A stretch of 64,000 nucleotides of DNA from JAHRAW01 sp028066695 (GCA_963457535.1 OY734803.1:186001-250000), one strand, 5' to 3'. Counted from the first letter of the stretch, positions 37,101 to 45,196 are shown. The notes: generated by a model from the letters alone, not told the origin. Made by a program: numbers and translations.

Positions 37101-38660
37101 GTCGGTTCCCGAAACGGCGAGCGAGGCGCTCGGCGAGTTGCTGAGTTTTGACGCGCCGAAGGCGGTTGCCACCGTGCAGGCCTCGCCCGGCACGATGTCG
37201 CCGCCGAGGGTCGCGGTGATTTTCACCTCCTGCGCGCCGCCGTTTTTGCTGAGCGCGCCGGTAACGCTGAGCGCGGCGCCGCTGGTGGAGACGACATCGG
37301 CGTCGGTCAGCGTAATCGCGAGTTCTTCCACCAGCGCCGAATAGTCCGAGCCGATGCCGCCGCTCGCGGTGCAATTCAGCGCGTGCGTTCCGCTGGCGAC
37401 GAATGCCGAGTTGTTGTCGGGGGCGGTTAAAGTCAGCGCCTGTCCGCGCCGGCGGTTTGCCGAGGTGAATGACAATTTCGCCGGACTCGCGGAAACCGTG
37501 GTCTCGCCGAGCGCATTCGGCAACGCCGCGCAACTGACCGAAACGCTTTCGCCCGGGTCGCTTTTCAGCGACACGCACACGGTTTTTGCGTTGCCGGCCT
37601 CGGCCACCTCCACACTGCTTACCGCGGCGTTGTTGGTCGCCGGGCAGGCGTTGTTGGAGTCGGGCGCGGTGAAGTTCACGCCGGCCTCGGCGATTTGCAG
37701 GAAGGTGTCCTGCCGCTCTTCGGCGGGGAGATTATGAAATTTATCTATGTCAGTAGAGGTGGAAAAGGCGATGTTGATGCGCCCACCGTCGCCGGAGGTT
37801 TTCGGCGTAATCGCGAATGCCGGGAAGGTGAAATGCTGCAGCGGCCGGTCCGGGTTGCGGCGGATGCCGTTAATGGCCGGCAGCGCGCCGTCGGTGTCGG
37901 TGTTGGCGACCAGCGGATTCACCGGGTCATTGCGCGTTTGCAGGTCCAGAGTGAGCGCTCCCACATCTTCGGGAAAATGCTCAAAGAAAAATATCGTGAT
38001 TTCAAACCGCTGCTCGCCGCCGGCCGATTCGCTGATGGTGTAGCCGTTGCGCGCGGCCTGCAGGCACTCGTCAAAAGTGCCGGGGCGCGCGCCGACCGGG
38101 TGAATGCAAAGCGCGCCTTTGATGCCGGATTGGAACGGCAGGCCGCGCTCCCGGACCGCCGACCAATCGCCGTCGCCGACGGAATTGACCGCCCGAACCT
38201 GCGCCCGGTAGAAAGTGCCGGCGGCCAGATTTTCCAGCACATATCTGCGCGCATTCGCGTCCGCGTCAACGCCGCTCGCGCCGCCGGTGTTCAGATAGTT
38301 TTCCGGCGAGTTTTTCTCGGCCCAGCGAACTTTGTAGCCGGTGATTTCGCTGCCGCCGTCGCTCGGCGCGCCCCAGCGCAATACCATGCTGTCTTCGGTG
38401 CGCGCGAGCAACTCGGCGGACGGCGCCGACGGTTTTTTTGCCGCGGCGGTGGTGACTTGCGCGGACACCGCCCAGGCGCTTTGGGAAAAATTTGTGTCTT
38501 CCGAGCGAACGCGCGCTTCGTAGGTTGTGCCGCCCGCAAATCTGCGAACACGACCCATCGCGCGGTATTGCCCGTGTTGGTGTCGGGGAAGAGAAAACCG
38601 CGCCCGCCGCCGGCTGTGCCCTTCCGCAGACCGGTGGTAACAGTGGCGTAAGAGGGCCAT
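34104..38660 (-). CDS. Secreted FN3 / Calx-beta-like protein E with dockerin-like C-terminus (main part, 5' frameshifted)
   Basis: This is the main frame of a gene whose true start is at 38935. Genuine reading begins near 38540 (AGGTTYEARVRSED); the frame's own first 40 residues are out-of-frame noise. Two FN3 domains come first, then a long central region with repeated Calx-beta-like modules (TVCVSLKSDPGESVSVSC; NICVKLAGNAPSSDVTVTC; TVCLSLPLDPAEF). Three more FN3 domains precede a dockerin-like pair (DINGDSSVTWQDGVLIARH; DMDGANGTTLADGIMLTRY). The central part differs from the other FN3 giants, having cysteine pairs and Calx-beta folds. It is extracellular by the signal peptide in the displaced N-terminus. 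Convergent with mobA. Confidence 0.8.
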   Translation of the reverse strand: MALLRHCYHRSAEGHSRRRARFSLPRHQHGQYRAMGRVRRFAGGTTYEARVRSEDTNFSQSAWAVSAQVTTAAAKKPSAPSAELLARTEDSMVLRWGAPSDGGSEITGYKVRWAEKNSPENYLNTGGASGVDADANARRYVLENLAAGTFYRAQVRAVNSVGDGDWSAVRERGLPFQSGIKGALCIHPVGARPGTFDECLQAARNGYTISESAGGEQRFEITIFFFEHFPEDVGALTLDLQTRNDPVNPLVANTDTDGALPAINGIRRNPDRPLQHFTFPAFAITPKTSGDGGRINIAFSTSTDIDKFHNLPAEERQDTFLQIAEAGVNFTAPDSNNACPATNNAAVSSVEVAEAGNAKTVCVSLKSDPGESVSVSCAALPNALGETTVSASPAKLSFTSANRRRGQALTLTAPDNNSAFVASGTHALNCTASGGIGSDYSALVEELAITLTDADVVSTSGAALSVTGALSKNGGAQEVKITATLGGDIVPGEACTVATAFGASKLSNSPSASLAVSGTDYTAFTAPSITIPAGKNTASTTLSITPSASVSEIKSITFTAANISCGLSTVTFAAAEVLIVDAAVVITDCSDNDSTTLELEEGAAAENICVKLAGNAPSSDVTVTCSGAADPALFTSAQTRTFTSANHETEQTFPIVAVDNNLAFSTAPTDTLTCTAAADVSTGYSGLTDEITVTVKDDTAPDTISTAGATLSFTHASTSRTGTVVAIAALDGDIAPQEDCTVTLTKGSAAIADTRGDALAVEGTDYDAFTAPSITIPAGSLFGKATFHPPVERNTGRDKKSIPFSGAAASCGDATGIAFAEAEILLLNTSPLVTQADADGTCPAAHNDPIAQPLPLTEGGTAVTVCLSLPLDPAEFDPGAMPVIRCVGPDGTETIWDGQSTADSVNIGPAATGGDAGDWNLGRAVGIAAPDDNIAEGDRIIGHTCDIPTFRGFGPYELSDSAALNLRISDDDAVATTGKLSGAVREGGGAQTATITAEIDGDIVPPKDCALTVSLGTSAISGTRGDKVAAANTHYTGTPNPSTITISGREASGDMTFSFTPVVDGDNDIESIPLTAAAACGGKGTFVSNAQGSNNGSDTITFTGEILIGDAAPSLAVPKPSRGELALTWRAPVVEVGGTAHTAYKVRWADANDADAYLNTDEETGQDVPGGATAISYTVSGLTDGTTYQVQVGAVYGGGDAQWSFARESVPGELPGAPRNLTASVGDGTITPAWDAPDDGGAAISEYRVRHSEGAGSSNWQPDDDGASVTETEYEISGLTNGTTYEIQVAAVNALGTGAWASHQTSPVAPPPDAPTGLSATSGAGAIALSWTAPANTGDEALTDYAVRYSEGAGSSNWLPDDDGLATASTNLAYDLTGVKSATTYEVQVAARNRAGPGPFTASVQSVTPEFDPDINGDSSVTWQDGVLIARHLAGVRGANLIADMGGTNLNADNVAAHIAAGVAAGDLDMDGANGTTLADGIMLTRYLLGMRAGDGITTRMSGTAEATVISNIEALVQ

Positions 38661-38935
38661 GCGTTGCCGGCGGCGCCGGATGCGGTTGGAAATGCCGTTG
38701 GCAATTCCCGCAGTTGAACGATGTAATCAATTCGTCCGCTGCCGCCGGTGGATGCGTTCCAAGTGAAACTCAAGGTGGGACCGGGCGCATCCCCGACTCC
38801 CACCAGCGCCAATCCGCCGGGCACGCTCGGCTGCGCATGCGCGGCGCCCGCGCCAACCAAAAGCGCAAACGCCAATGCGAAAAATTTCCCCGCTCGGCGA
38901 GGGGCGAAAACTTCGCTGGTCGTGGTGAATTTCAT
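38291..38935 (-). pseudogene. N-terminal part of FN3 protein E, separated by a single-base frameshift
   Basis: ATG 38935 is well supported: AGGAAA stands 7 nt upstream and a signal peptide follows (GKFFALAFALLVGAGAAHAQ). An FN3 domain then reads to TARWVVFADL near 38541. After this the sequence AGGTTYEARV continues in another frame; one missing G in the run near 38536-38541 would join them as FADLAGGTTYEARV. The remainder of this frame down to 38291 is not real protein. This is either a sequencing/assembly indel or an early inactivating mutation. Confidence 0.75.
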
Positions 38936-39055
38936 CGGATTTCCTCGGTTGGTTTTGCGGCGCGCCGCGCGTTTAATGATAACAAATCCGCCGCAAACGC
39001 ATTTCATTGCGAATCCGCGCGCGGTTCTGCCGCGCTCGCCGCCCCGCCGCCGGCG

Positions 39056-39787
39056 TCACTCCGCAAACACCACCGTAATCCGACGGTTCTGTTTCCCCTT
39101 GCTCTTGATGCTTTGCACGCGCACCGCGCCGATTTCGCCGGTTGCGGCGACATGCGTGCCGCCGCAGGGCTGCAAGTCGGCGCCTTCAAATTCCACCAGG
39201 CGCACCCGCCCGCCGCCGCTCGGCGGCTGCACCGACATGGTGCGCACCAGGTCGGGCTGCGCGGCGAGTTCTTGGTCGGTGATCCAGCGCATGCGCATCG
39301 GGTGGTTTTCGCTGATGAGACGGTTCAACTCGTCTTCCAGTTGCTGTTTGTCCGGCGGGTCGGGCAGGTTAAAGTCAATGCGCGCGCTGCCGTCGCGAAT
39401 CGCGCCGCCGGTGACCGGCGCGGGAATCGCCGCGCACAACATGTGCATGCAACTGTGCATGCGCATCAGCCGGTGGCGGCGCTCCCAGTTGATTTTCAAA
39501 GTCACTTTTTCGCCGATTTCGGGCGGCGCGGTCTCCTCCGCCTGGGCCGCGCACAGGTGCAGCAACGCGCCTTCATGTTTGCGCGTGTCGGTGATGGCGA
39601 TTTCGCCGCCGCCGGCGCGAATCAGCGCGCCGCTGTCGCCGGGCTGGCCGCCGCCTTCCGGATAAAACACGGTGCGGTCGGTGCAAATCGCATGCCCGTC
39701 GGCGTGCGGCGCGACCGACAGCACCTCGGCCTCGCATTCGCGCAGGTAGCCGTCTTCTCTAAACAATTCAGCAGTTTGCGTGCTCAT
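39056..39787 (-). CDS. Alanyl-tRNA editing protein (AlaX type)
   Basis: The 243-aa protein is a free-standing relative of the AlaRS editing domain that deacylates mischarged Ser- or Gly-tRNA(Ala). The zinc ligands are present: H-x3-H in MRMHSCMHML and C-x3-H in LQPCGGTHVAATGEIG. The N-terminal region TDRTVFYPEGGGQPGDSG is the editing-domain core. ATG 39787 overlaps the upstream oxidoreductase stop (ATGA), which fixes the start. Confidence 0.9.
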   Translation of the reverse strand: MSTQTAELFREDGYLRECEAEVLSVAPHADGHAICTDRTVFYPEGGGQPGDSGALIRAGGGEIAITDTRKHEGALLHLCAAQAEETAPPEIGEKVTLKINWERRHRLMRMHSCMHMLCAAIPAPVTGGAIRDGSARIDFNLPDPPDKQQLEDELNRLISENHPMRMRWITDQELAAQPDLVRTMSVQPPSGGGRVRLVEFEGADLQPCGGTHVAATGEIGAVRVQSIKSKGKQNRRITVVFAE

Positions 39788-40833
39788 GTTGCGCCCTCCC
39801 ATGAAGTGAAAATGTCGGCCTCGGCGATTCGTCCGGGCGCGCCGGCGCGGCCGCCGCGGGCGATGGATTCAGCGATGTTGCGCCGCACTTCCTGCGCGAC
39901 CTGCACCGCCAGCAAGCCGTCCTCGCCGCTGACCAGCGGGCGGCGGCGGTGGCGGACGCAGTCCGCGAAATGCGCGAGTTCGGCGTTCAGCGGCAATTGC
40001 GGCGCGACTTCCACCGGGCGCGCCACCAACGGCGGGAATTTTTCCCCCGAAGATTTGGGCGCGTTATTCAACTCCCCCGGCGCGATGTGCTCCAACCGCT
40101 GGTCGGTGAAATCCAGCGCGAGATAGGCGTCCTGCGAAAACACGCGAATCCGCCGGAAGCGGCGGCGCGACACGCGGCTCGCGGTCACATTGGCGACCGC
40201 GCCGTTGGCGAATTCCAAACGCGCGTTGGCGATGTCCACATGCTCGGTGATGACGCGCGCGCCGGCCGCGCGCACTTCGGCGAGATCCGACGGCACCAGC
40301 GACAGCGCGATGTCAATGTCGTGAATCATCAAGTCGGCGACCACATCCACATCGGTGGCGCGTTCAACGAATGCGCCGAGGCGGTGCACTTCAATAAAAC
40401 GCGGCGCGCTCGCCAACTCGGCGAGTTTCATCACGCCGGCGTTGAAGCGTTCCAAGTGGCCGATTTGCAGGATGACGCCGTTGCGCGCGGCCATCGCCAC
40501 GATAGCGCGGCTTTCTTCAATGCTCGGCGCGATCGGTTTTTCCAGCATCACATGAATCCCTTTTTCCAATAATGCGCGCGCCACCGGCAGATGAAAACTG
40601 GTCGGCACCGCGACGCTCGCCGCGTCGACTTTTCCGGCCAATTGCTCCGGCGATTGCAGCGCTTCGCAGTTGTGGCGCGCGGCGATTTCGGCGGCGCGCG
40701 CGGCGTTGGCGTCCACCACCGCGACCAATTCCACATCGGGCATCGCCGCGTAAATCTTGGCGTGAATCGCGCCGAAGTCGCCGACGCCGGCGACCGCGAC
40801 TTTCAAAGGTTGGTTTTGTTTTTCTGCGGGCAT
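39784..40833 (-). CDS. Gfo/Idh/MocA-family NAD(P)-dependent oxidoreductase
   Basis: The product has 349 aa. The N-terminal Rossmann fold starts KVAVAGVGDFGAIHAKIY, followed by VDANAARA and the conserved HVMLEKPIAPSIEE (EKP motif). The C-terminal alpha/beta domain has DLMIHDIDIAL (catalytic H in H-D-I-D). Family members act on sugars, inositols or related polyols; this form resembles those in nucleotide-sugar pathways, but the substrate is unclear. It lies 49 nt downstream of the oxyR-like gene. Confidence 0.85.
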   Translation of the reverse strand: MPAEKQNQPLKVAVAGVGDFGAIHAKIYAAMPDVELVAVVDANAARAAEIAARHNCEALQSPEQLAGKVDAASVAVPTSFHLPVARALLEKGIHVMLEKPIAPSIEESRAIVAMAARNGVILQIGHLERFNAGVMKLAELASAPRFIEVHRLGAFVERATDVDVVADLMIHDIDIALSLVPSDLAEVRAAGARVITEHVDIANARLEFANGAVANVTASRVSRRRFRRIRVFSQDAYLALDFTDQRLEHIAPGELNNAPKSSGEKFPPLVARPVEVAPQLPLNAELAHFADCVRHRRRPLVSGEDGLLAVQVAQEVRRNIAESIARGGRAGAPGRIAEADIFTSWEGAT

Positions 40834-40882
40834 AAGAAGAAACTTACCGCGAAACCGCGCGCGGCGCAATGCGGGGATTAAA

Positions 40883-41977
40883 TTAAACCGCCGCGGCGGT
40901 TTTCGCGGAAGTTTTCACCGGAGTTTTCGCGGCGATTTTTCCGCGGACTTTTTCACGGGCTTTTTCGCCGGCGTTTTTCGCGGCCCTTTTTTCATTAATG
41001 TTTTCACTGATGTTTCCGCCGATGTTTTCACCGCGCAACATCTCGGCGCAATGCAGCGGGCACGCATGCACGGCGCGGCGCAGCGTTTCCAGCGCGCGCA
41101 GGCGCGGATAGCCGCGCCGCCAGGCGAGAATCACATCGCGCCGCGGACTTTTTCCGGCGAACGGTTTTACCCGCAATAAACGCCCGGAGTGTTCGGCCGC
41201 GCCGGCCGCGGTGCACGGCAGCACGGTGATGCCAACGCCGCCGGCGACCATGTGGCGAATGGTTTCCAGCGAGCCGCCTTCAAAAGTTTTCTGCAGTTCC
41301 TCGCCGCTGCCGAGGCAGGCCGGGCATTCTTCCAGCACCTGATCGCGAAAACAATGCCCGGGTCCGAGCAGCAAAACAGTCTCGCCGCCGAGGTCGTCGG
41401 CGCGCACCGCCGCGCGCCGCGCCCAGGCATGCGCGGCCGGCAGCACCACCACGAATTCCTCGCGGTACAACGGCGCGATGTCCACGCCGGGTTCGCGAAA
41501 CGGCAATGACAAAATGACCGCGTCGAGCGCGCCCTGCTTCAGGCGCACGCGCAAATCGGCGGTGAAGCCCTCCTCCACGATGAGCGGCATGCCGGGGGCG
41601 CGCTCGCGCAAAATCGGAATCAGGTGCGGCAGCAAATAGGGGCCGATGGTGTAGATCACGCCGAGGCGCAGCGGCTCGCGCAGCGCATCGGCATTTTCGC
41701 CGCCCCGTCCGCGCCGCGCGATGCGCCCGACTTCGTCTGCCGCTTCCAAAACAACTTGCGCCTGCGCGACGATTTGTTTGCCGAGCGTGGTCGGCGCGAC
41801 CCGCCCGGGGCCGCGCTCAAACAGCGCCACGCCGAGTTGGCTTTCCAGTTTTTTTACCGCGATGCTGAGCGTCGGCTGGCTGACAAAACACGCTTTCGCG
41901 GCGCGTCCGAAATGCAGTTCGCGCGCGACCGCGACGATATAGCGCAATTCGCTGAGAGTGATGCGCGTCATGCGCAC
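40883..41977 (-). CDS. oxyR: OxyR-type LysR-family peroxide sensor with Lys/Ala-rich tail
   Basis: This 364-aa transcription regulator has an N-terminal winged helix-turn-helix (ELRYIVAVARELHFGRAAKA, QPTLSIAVKKLE). The sensor domain holds the OxyR redox pair in GPGHCFRDQVLEECPAC: C209 and C218, nine residues apart as in OxyR of E. coli, plus C221. About 45 C-terminal residues beyond the usual length are K/A/E/N-rich (AREKVRGKIAAKTPVKTSAK) and come from a 12-bp repeat tract. It begins 7 nt after the DUF3501 stop, in the same operon as rubrerythrin, consistent with peroxide control of these genes. Confidence 0.88.
   Translation of the reverse strand: MRMTRITLSELRYIVAVARELHFGRAAKACFVSQPTLSIAVKKLESQLGVALFERGPGRVAPTTLGKQIVAQAQVVLEAADEVGRIARRGRGGENADALREPLRLGVIYTIGPYLLPHLIPILRERAPGMPLIVEEGFTADLRVRLKQGALDAVILSLPFREPGVDIAPLYREEFVVVLPAAHAWARRAAVRADDLGGETVLLLGPGHCFRDQVLEECPACLGSGEELQKTFEGGSLETIRHMVAGGVGITVLPCTAAGAAEHSGRLLRVKPFAGKSPRRDVILAWRRGYPRLRALETLRRAVHACPLHCAEMLRGENIGGNISENINEKRAAKNAGEKAREKVRGKIAAKTPVKTSAKTAAAV
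40890..41040 (-). repeat. Degenerate 12-bp GAAAA repeat tract inside the 3' end of oxyR
   Basis: Units such as CGTGAAAAAGTC, CGCGGAAAAATC and GCCGCGAAAACT follow at 12-nt spacing on the coding strand and encode the K/A/E/N-rich tail. Same family as the 14350-14480 tract. Confidence 0.6.
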
Positions 41978-41984
41978 ACCGCCT

Positions 41985-42578
41985 TCAGTGGCGTGCGTCC
42001 AAATCGGCGGCGAGCGATTTGGCGATCGCCGCCGGCAGCGCGCCGCTGGCGTGGGTGTAATGCGGGTGCTCCACGCCGATGTGAATTTCCGCGCCGCTTT
42101 TTGCGTCGGCGATCATGGCCGCGCTCAGTTCAAAGCGCAAAAAATGCACGGCCGAGGTTTTTTCGTCGGTTTCGCGCACCAGGTCCTCGTTGGCGACCGG
42201 CGCGACTTTCTCGTGTTCGCCGACGCGCGCCCAGATATTGCGCTCCACGCCGATCAGTTTCGCCAGTTGCGCGCGCCGCTCGTTTTCATCTTCAAACTCC
42301 AGCATGAAAGTCGCCTTCCAGTTTGCGCCGTCGGGAATCAGCGGGTTATAGGCGGCGAGTTCCTCTTCTATCGCCTCGGCCTCAAAGATTTTTTCAATGC
42401 GCAGGATTTCCTGGATTTGGTACTGCATGGTCAGGCGGTCTTCAAAATACAGCGTCGCATTCGGGCCGAGCGCGACGCGCCGCGTTTTTTTGTGCGCCAT
42501 CACATCGGCGCGGTAGGCCGCGCGTTTTTGCGCGTAGGTTTCCAGACTCATCAAATCGCCTTTGGAAAGTTTGTTCAT
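41985..42578 (-). CDS. DUF3501-family protein
   Basis: The 197-aa protein begins MNKLSKGDLMSLETYAQKRA and includes ATLYFEDRLTMQYQIQEILR and FELSAAMIADAKSGAEIHIG, the conserved segments of DUF3501. This family usually stands beside rubrerythrin and Fe-S oxidoreductase genes, as here. Its biochemical role is unknown. It lies 26 nt downstream of the Fe-S protein gene and 7 nt upstream of oxyR. Confidence 0.85.
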   Translation of the reverse strand: MNKLSKGDLMSLETYAQKRAAYRADVMAHKKTRRVALGPNATLYFEDRLTMQYQIQEILRIEKIFEAEAIEEELAAYNPLIPDGANWKATFMLEFEDENERRAQLAKLIGVERNIWARVGEHEKVAPVANEDLVRETDEKTSAVHFLRFELSAAMIADAKSGAEIHIGVEHPHYTHASGALPAAIAKSLAADLDARH

Positions 42579-42604
42579 GGTTGCCTCGCAGAGTGGTTGG
42601 GGGA

Positions 42605-43978
42605 TCAGAGTTGGTAGGCGCGCCGCAGCAGCGAAATCGGATGCTCGGCGCGGCTGCCGTCGCCGATGCCGTGTTCAATGAACTTTCCGGCCATCGGGCA
42701 GTCGCTGCCGTAGTAGTCGGGTTTCGCCTCGGCGGTGCGCGACGACACCGGCCGGCCGATTTTGCGCGCGGCCTCGTAGGATTTCTTTTTGACGCCATAA
42801 GTGCCGTCGTGCCCGCTGCACCGCTCAATGACGCTGACTTCGGTGCCAGGAACGAGTTGCAGGCAGTTTTTGGTTTGCATGCCGATTTTTTGCACGCGCT
42901 GGTGGCAGGCCGCGTGGTAGGCGACCCGCCCGAGCGGCTGGCGGAAGTTGGTGTTCAGCAGGCCCTCGCGGTGGCGCTGCATCAGGTATTCAAACGGGTC
43001 GTAAAACGCGCCGGCGACCAGGCGCACTTCCTCGTCGTCGGGAAACATCAGCGGCAATTCCTGGCGAAACATCAGCACGCAGGACGGCACGGCCGCCAGT
43101 AGGTCCCAGCCGTCGCGCGCCAGTTCGGCGAGCGGCGGAATGTTGACCTTGCGCGCGCGGTCGGCCGCGTCCAAGTCGCCGAGTTCCAGTTTGGGCATGC
43201 CGCAGCAGCGCTCCTTGCGGGTCAAAGCGACTTGGATTTTGTTGTGCTCCAGCACCGCGATTAAATCCTCGCCGAGGTCCGGGGCGTTGTAATTGCAGTA
43301 GCAGGTGGCGAACAGCGCGACTTTGCCGCTGGTGCGTTTTTTGCCGTCGTCTTCGCCGCGCGGGCGGCGCGGCGCGGCCGGCGCGTCGGGCTGCACCACG
43401 CGCTTGCGCTCGCTGCGTTTGTGGCGGCGGCGCAAAGTGTCGCTGTGGTAACGCGGCAGCGCGGCGCGCGCGTCCACACCGAGCATGTGCTCCAGGAGTT
43501 TGCGCAGCGGTTTTGCGTTGTTGGCGGCGTTGACCGCATTGACCACCACCGGAATGCCGGCGAGTTTGCCGACCGCGTCGGTGGAGGACAAAATCTTTTC
43601 GCGCGCGCCGACTCCGCCTTTTTTGTGCCGCACCGCCTTGGCGCGCAGCATCAGGTGCGGGAAATCAATGTTCCACGGATGCGGCGGAATATACGGGCAC
43701 TTGGTCTGGTAGCACAGGTCGCACAGGTAGCAGTGGTCGACCACCTTCCAGTAATCGTCGCGCGACACGCCGTCCATTTCCAATGTCTCGGAGGCGTCCA
43801 CCAAATCAAACAGCGTCGGAAACGCGTTGCACAAACTGACGCAGCGGCGGCAACCGTGGCACAGGTCAAAGACGCGCTCCAGTTCATCCAGCGCAGATTT
43901 TTCGTCGTAGAAATCCGGGTTGCGCCAGTCTATAGGATGGCGTATCGGCGCCTCAAGGCTGCCTTCGCGGACGGACAT
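42605..43978 (-). CDS. Heterodisulfide-reductase-like Fe-S oxidoreductase (GlpC/HdrD type)
   Basis: The 457-aa soluble protein has two [4Fe-4S] ferredoxin motifs near the N-terminus (DLCHGCRRCVSLCNAFP, about 39-55; HCYLCDLCYQTKCPY, about 81-95). Cysteine-rich CCG-type segments follow (FATCYCNYNAPDLGEDL, ERCCGMPK, YHAACHQRVQKIG, ERCSGHDGTYG). The start at 43978 precedes MSVREGSLEAPIRHP; no strong ribosome site is seen. With rubrerythrin and DUF3501 it probably delivers electrons for peroxide reduction, which is inferred from the recurring neighbourhood. Confidence 0.87.
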   Translation of the reverse strand: MSVREGSLEAPIRHPIDWRNPDFYDEKSALDELERVFDLCHGCRRCVSLCNAFPTLFDLVDASETLEMDGVSRDDYWKVVDHCYLCDLCYQTKCPYIPPHPWNIDFPHLMLRAKAVRHKKGGVGAREKILSSTDAVGKLAGIPVVVNAVNAANNAKPLRKLLEHMLGVDARAALPRYHSDTLRRRHKRSERKRVVQPDAPAAPRRPRGEDDGKKRTSGKVALFATCYCNYNAPDLGEDLIAVLEHNKIQVALTRKERCCGMPKLELGDLDAADRARKVNIPPLAELARDGWDLLAAVPSCVLMFRQELPLMFPDDEEVRLVAGAFYDPFEYLMQRHREGLLNTNFRQPLGRVAYHAACHQRVQKIGMQTKNCLQLVPGTEVSVIERCSGHDGTYGVKKKSYEAARKIGRPVSSRTAEAKPDYYGSDCPMAGKFIEHGIGDGSRAEHPISLLRRAYQL

Positions 43979-44051
43979 GTTTTTTAATGCAGGGGGAGAA
44001 AAGGAAACCCGGCCGCCGCGCGGCGGCCGGGAGTGGTCGTGCGACGGACAA

Positions 44052-44465
44052 TTACATCTCGTCCAGCGCTTTTTGGAAGCGGTTGGCATGCGAGCGCTCG
44101 GCCTTGCCCAGCGTCTCAAACCAGTCGGCGATTTCCTCAAAGCCCTCGTCGCGCGCGGTCTTCGCCATGCCCGGATACATGTCGGTGTATTCGTGCGTCT
44201 CGCCGGCGATGGCCGCCTTCAGGTTTGCCGAGGTGTCGCCGATCGGCAGCCCGGTGGCCGGGTCGCCGACTTGCTCCAGGTATTCCAGATGGCCGTGGGC
44301 GTGGCCGGTTTCGCCTTCGGCGGTGGAGCGGAACACCGCGGCGACATCGTTGTAGCCCTCGATGTCGGCCTTGCCTGCGAAATACAGGTAGCGGCGGTTC
44401 GCCTGGGATTCGCCGGAAAAGGCATCTTTCAGGTTTTGCCCGGTCTTGGATTCGTTGAGTTTCAT
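44052..44465 (-). CDS. Rubrerythrin-family ferritin-like diiron protein
   Basis: This 137-aa four-helix diiron protein lacks the C-terminal rubredoxin domain. The iron ligands are in SGESQANRRYLYFA, TAEGETGHAHGH, AGETHEYTDMYP and GKAERSHANRFQKAL. Start 44465 has GGAG 10 nt upstream; a TTG 12 nt earlier is less likely. Proposed role is non-haem peroxide reduction or iron handling, with the Fe-S protein downstream as reductant. It is the first gene after the AT-rich palindrome at 44537-44559. Confidence 0.92.
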   Translation of the reverse strand: MKLNESKTGQNLKDAFSGESQANRRYLYFAGKADIEGYNDVAAVFRSTAEGETGHAHGHLEYLEQVGDPATGLPIGDTSANLKAAIAGETHEYTDMYPGMAKTARDEGFEEIADWFETLGKAERSHANRFQKALDEM

Positions 44466-44536
44466 GGGTGTCTCCAAATGTTGAGGTGAAAGGAAAAGTC
44501 TGTCCTACGCGGACATGCGCGCAGTATCGCGCATTG

Positions 44537-44559
44537 CAATCAATAAATCTAATTGATTG
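44537..44559. promoter_or_regulatory. AT-rich palindrome upstream of rubrerythrin, candidate operator
   Basis: CAATCAAT-N7-ATTGATTG is a perfect 8-bp inverted repeat about 72 nt upstream of the rubrerythrin ATG, in a sharply AT-rich patch. It has no T-run, so a regulator site (for example OxyR- or iron-responsive) is more likely than a terminator. Which regulator binds cannot be read from sequence. Confidence 0.45.
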
Positions 44560-44644
44560 TTTCAAATTGTCCGGTAGAGAAAAACTATTATAGCGGGTGC
44601 GGCCGAGGCGCGGGAGGGATGGTTTTCGGGCCGATTTTTGCCGC

Positions 44645-45127
44645 TTACAGCAGTTTCAAAATCGTCTCGGCGTCGCTGACCTTGAACTCGCCGCCCTGCT
44701 CCACATTCAGGTGCTTGACCACGCCGTCCTCGGCGACCAGCGCGTAACGCTGCGAGCGCACCCCCATGTGGTTGGCGGTCAGGTCCAGCGTCAAACCGAG
44801 CGCTTCGGTGAAGGCGCCGCTGCCGTCGGCGAGCATCAGCACTTTATCGCCGACATTTTGCGCCTCGCCCCAGGCGCCCATCACGAACGCGTCATTGACC
44901 GACAGGCAGGCGATCACATCCACGCCCTTTGCGGCGAGCGCGTCGGAGTGAACCACATAGCCGGGCAGGTGCGCTTTGGAGCAGGTCGGCGTATACGCGC
45001 CGGGCAGCGCGAACAGCACCACCTTTTTGCCGGCGAAAATTTCTTCGGTGCCGATTTCGGCCGGGCCGTCGGCGGTCATTTTTGCGAGGCGCACATTGGG
45101 AATGCGCTCGCCGGTCTTAATGGACAT
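44645..45127 (-). CDS. Peroxiredoxin, PRX5-like (redoxin family)
   Basis: The 160-aa thiol peroxidase has the peroxidatic cysteine C49 in the motif PGAYTPTCSKAHLPGYV, and VDVIACLSVNDAFVMGAWGE carries a second cysteine. The start at 45127 is fixed by GGAGG 4 nt upstream of the ATG. It heads the oxidative-stress gene group, separated from rubrerythrin by the AT-rich region. A TACAAT -10 box lies at 45186-45191. Confidence 0.93.
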   Translation of the reverse strand: MSIKTGERIPNVRLAKMTADGPAEIGTEEIFAGKKVVLFALPGAYTPTCSKAHLPGYVVHSDALAAKGVDVIACLSVNDAFVMGAWGEAQNVGDKVLMLADGSGAFTEALGLTLDLTANHMGVRSQRYALVAEDGVVKHLNVEQGGEFKVSDAETILKLL

Positions 45128-45185
45128 GTTGCCTCCGCGTGGTAGAGTTTCGGAATAACGATTGCGGGAGAGGCCCGCGCCGCGC

Positions 45186-45191
45186 ATTGTA
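45186..45191 (-). promoter_or_regulatory. -10 box for peroxiredoxin
   Basis: TACAAT reads on the minus strand 58 nt upstream of the peroxiredoxin ATG. It ends 5 nt before the divergent start codon at 45197, so the two genes share one very short control region. No good -35 is seen. Confidence 0.35.
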
Positions 45192-45196
45192 GCACG

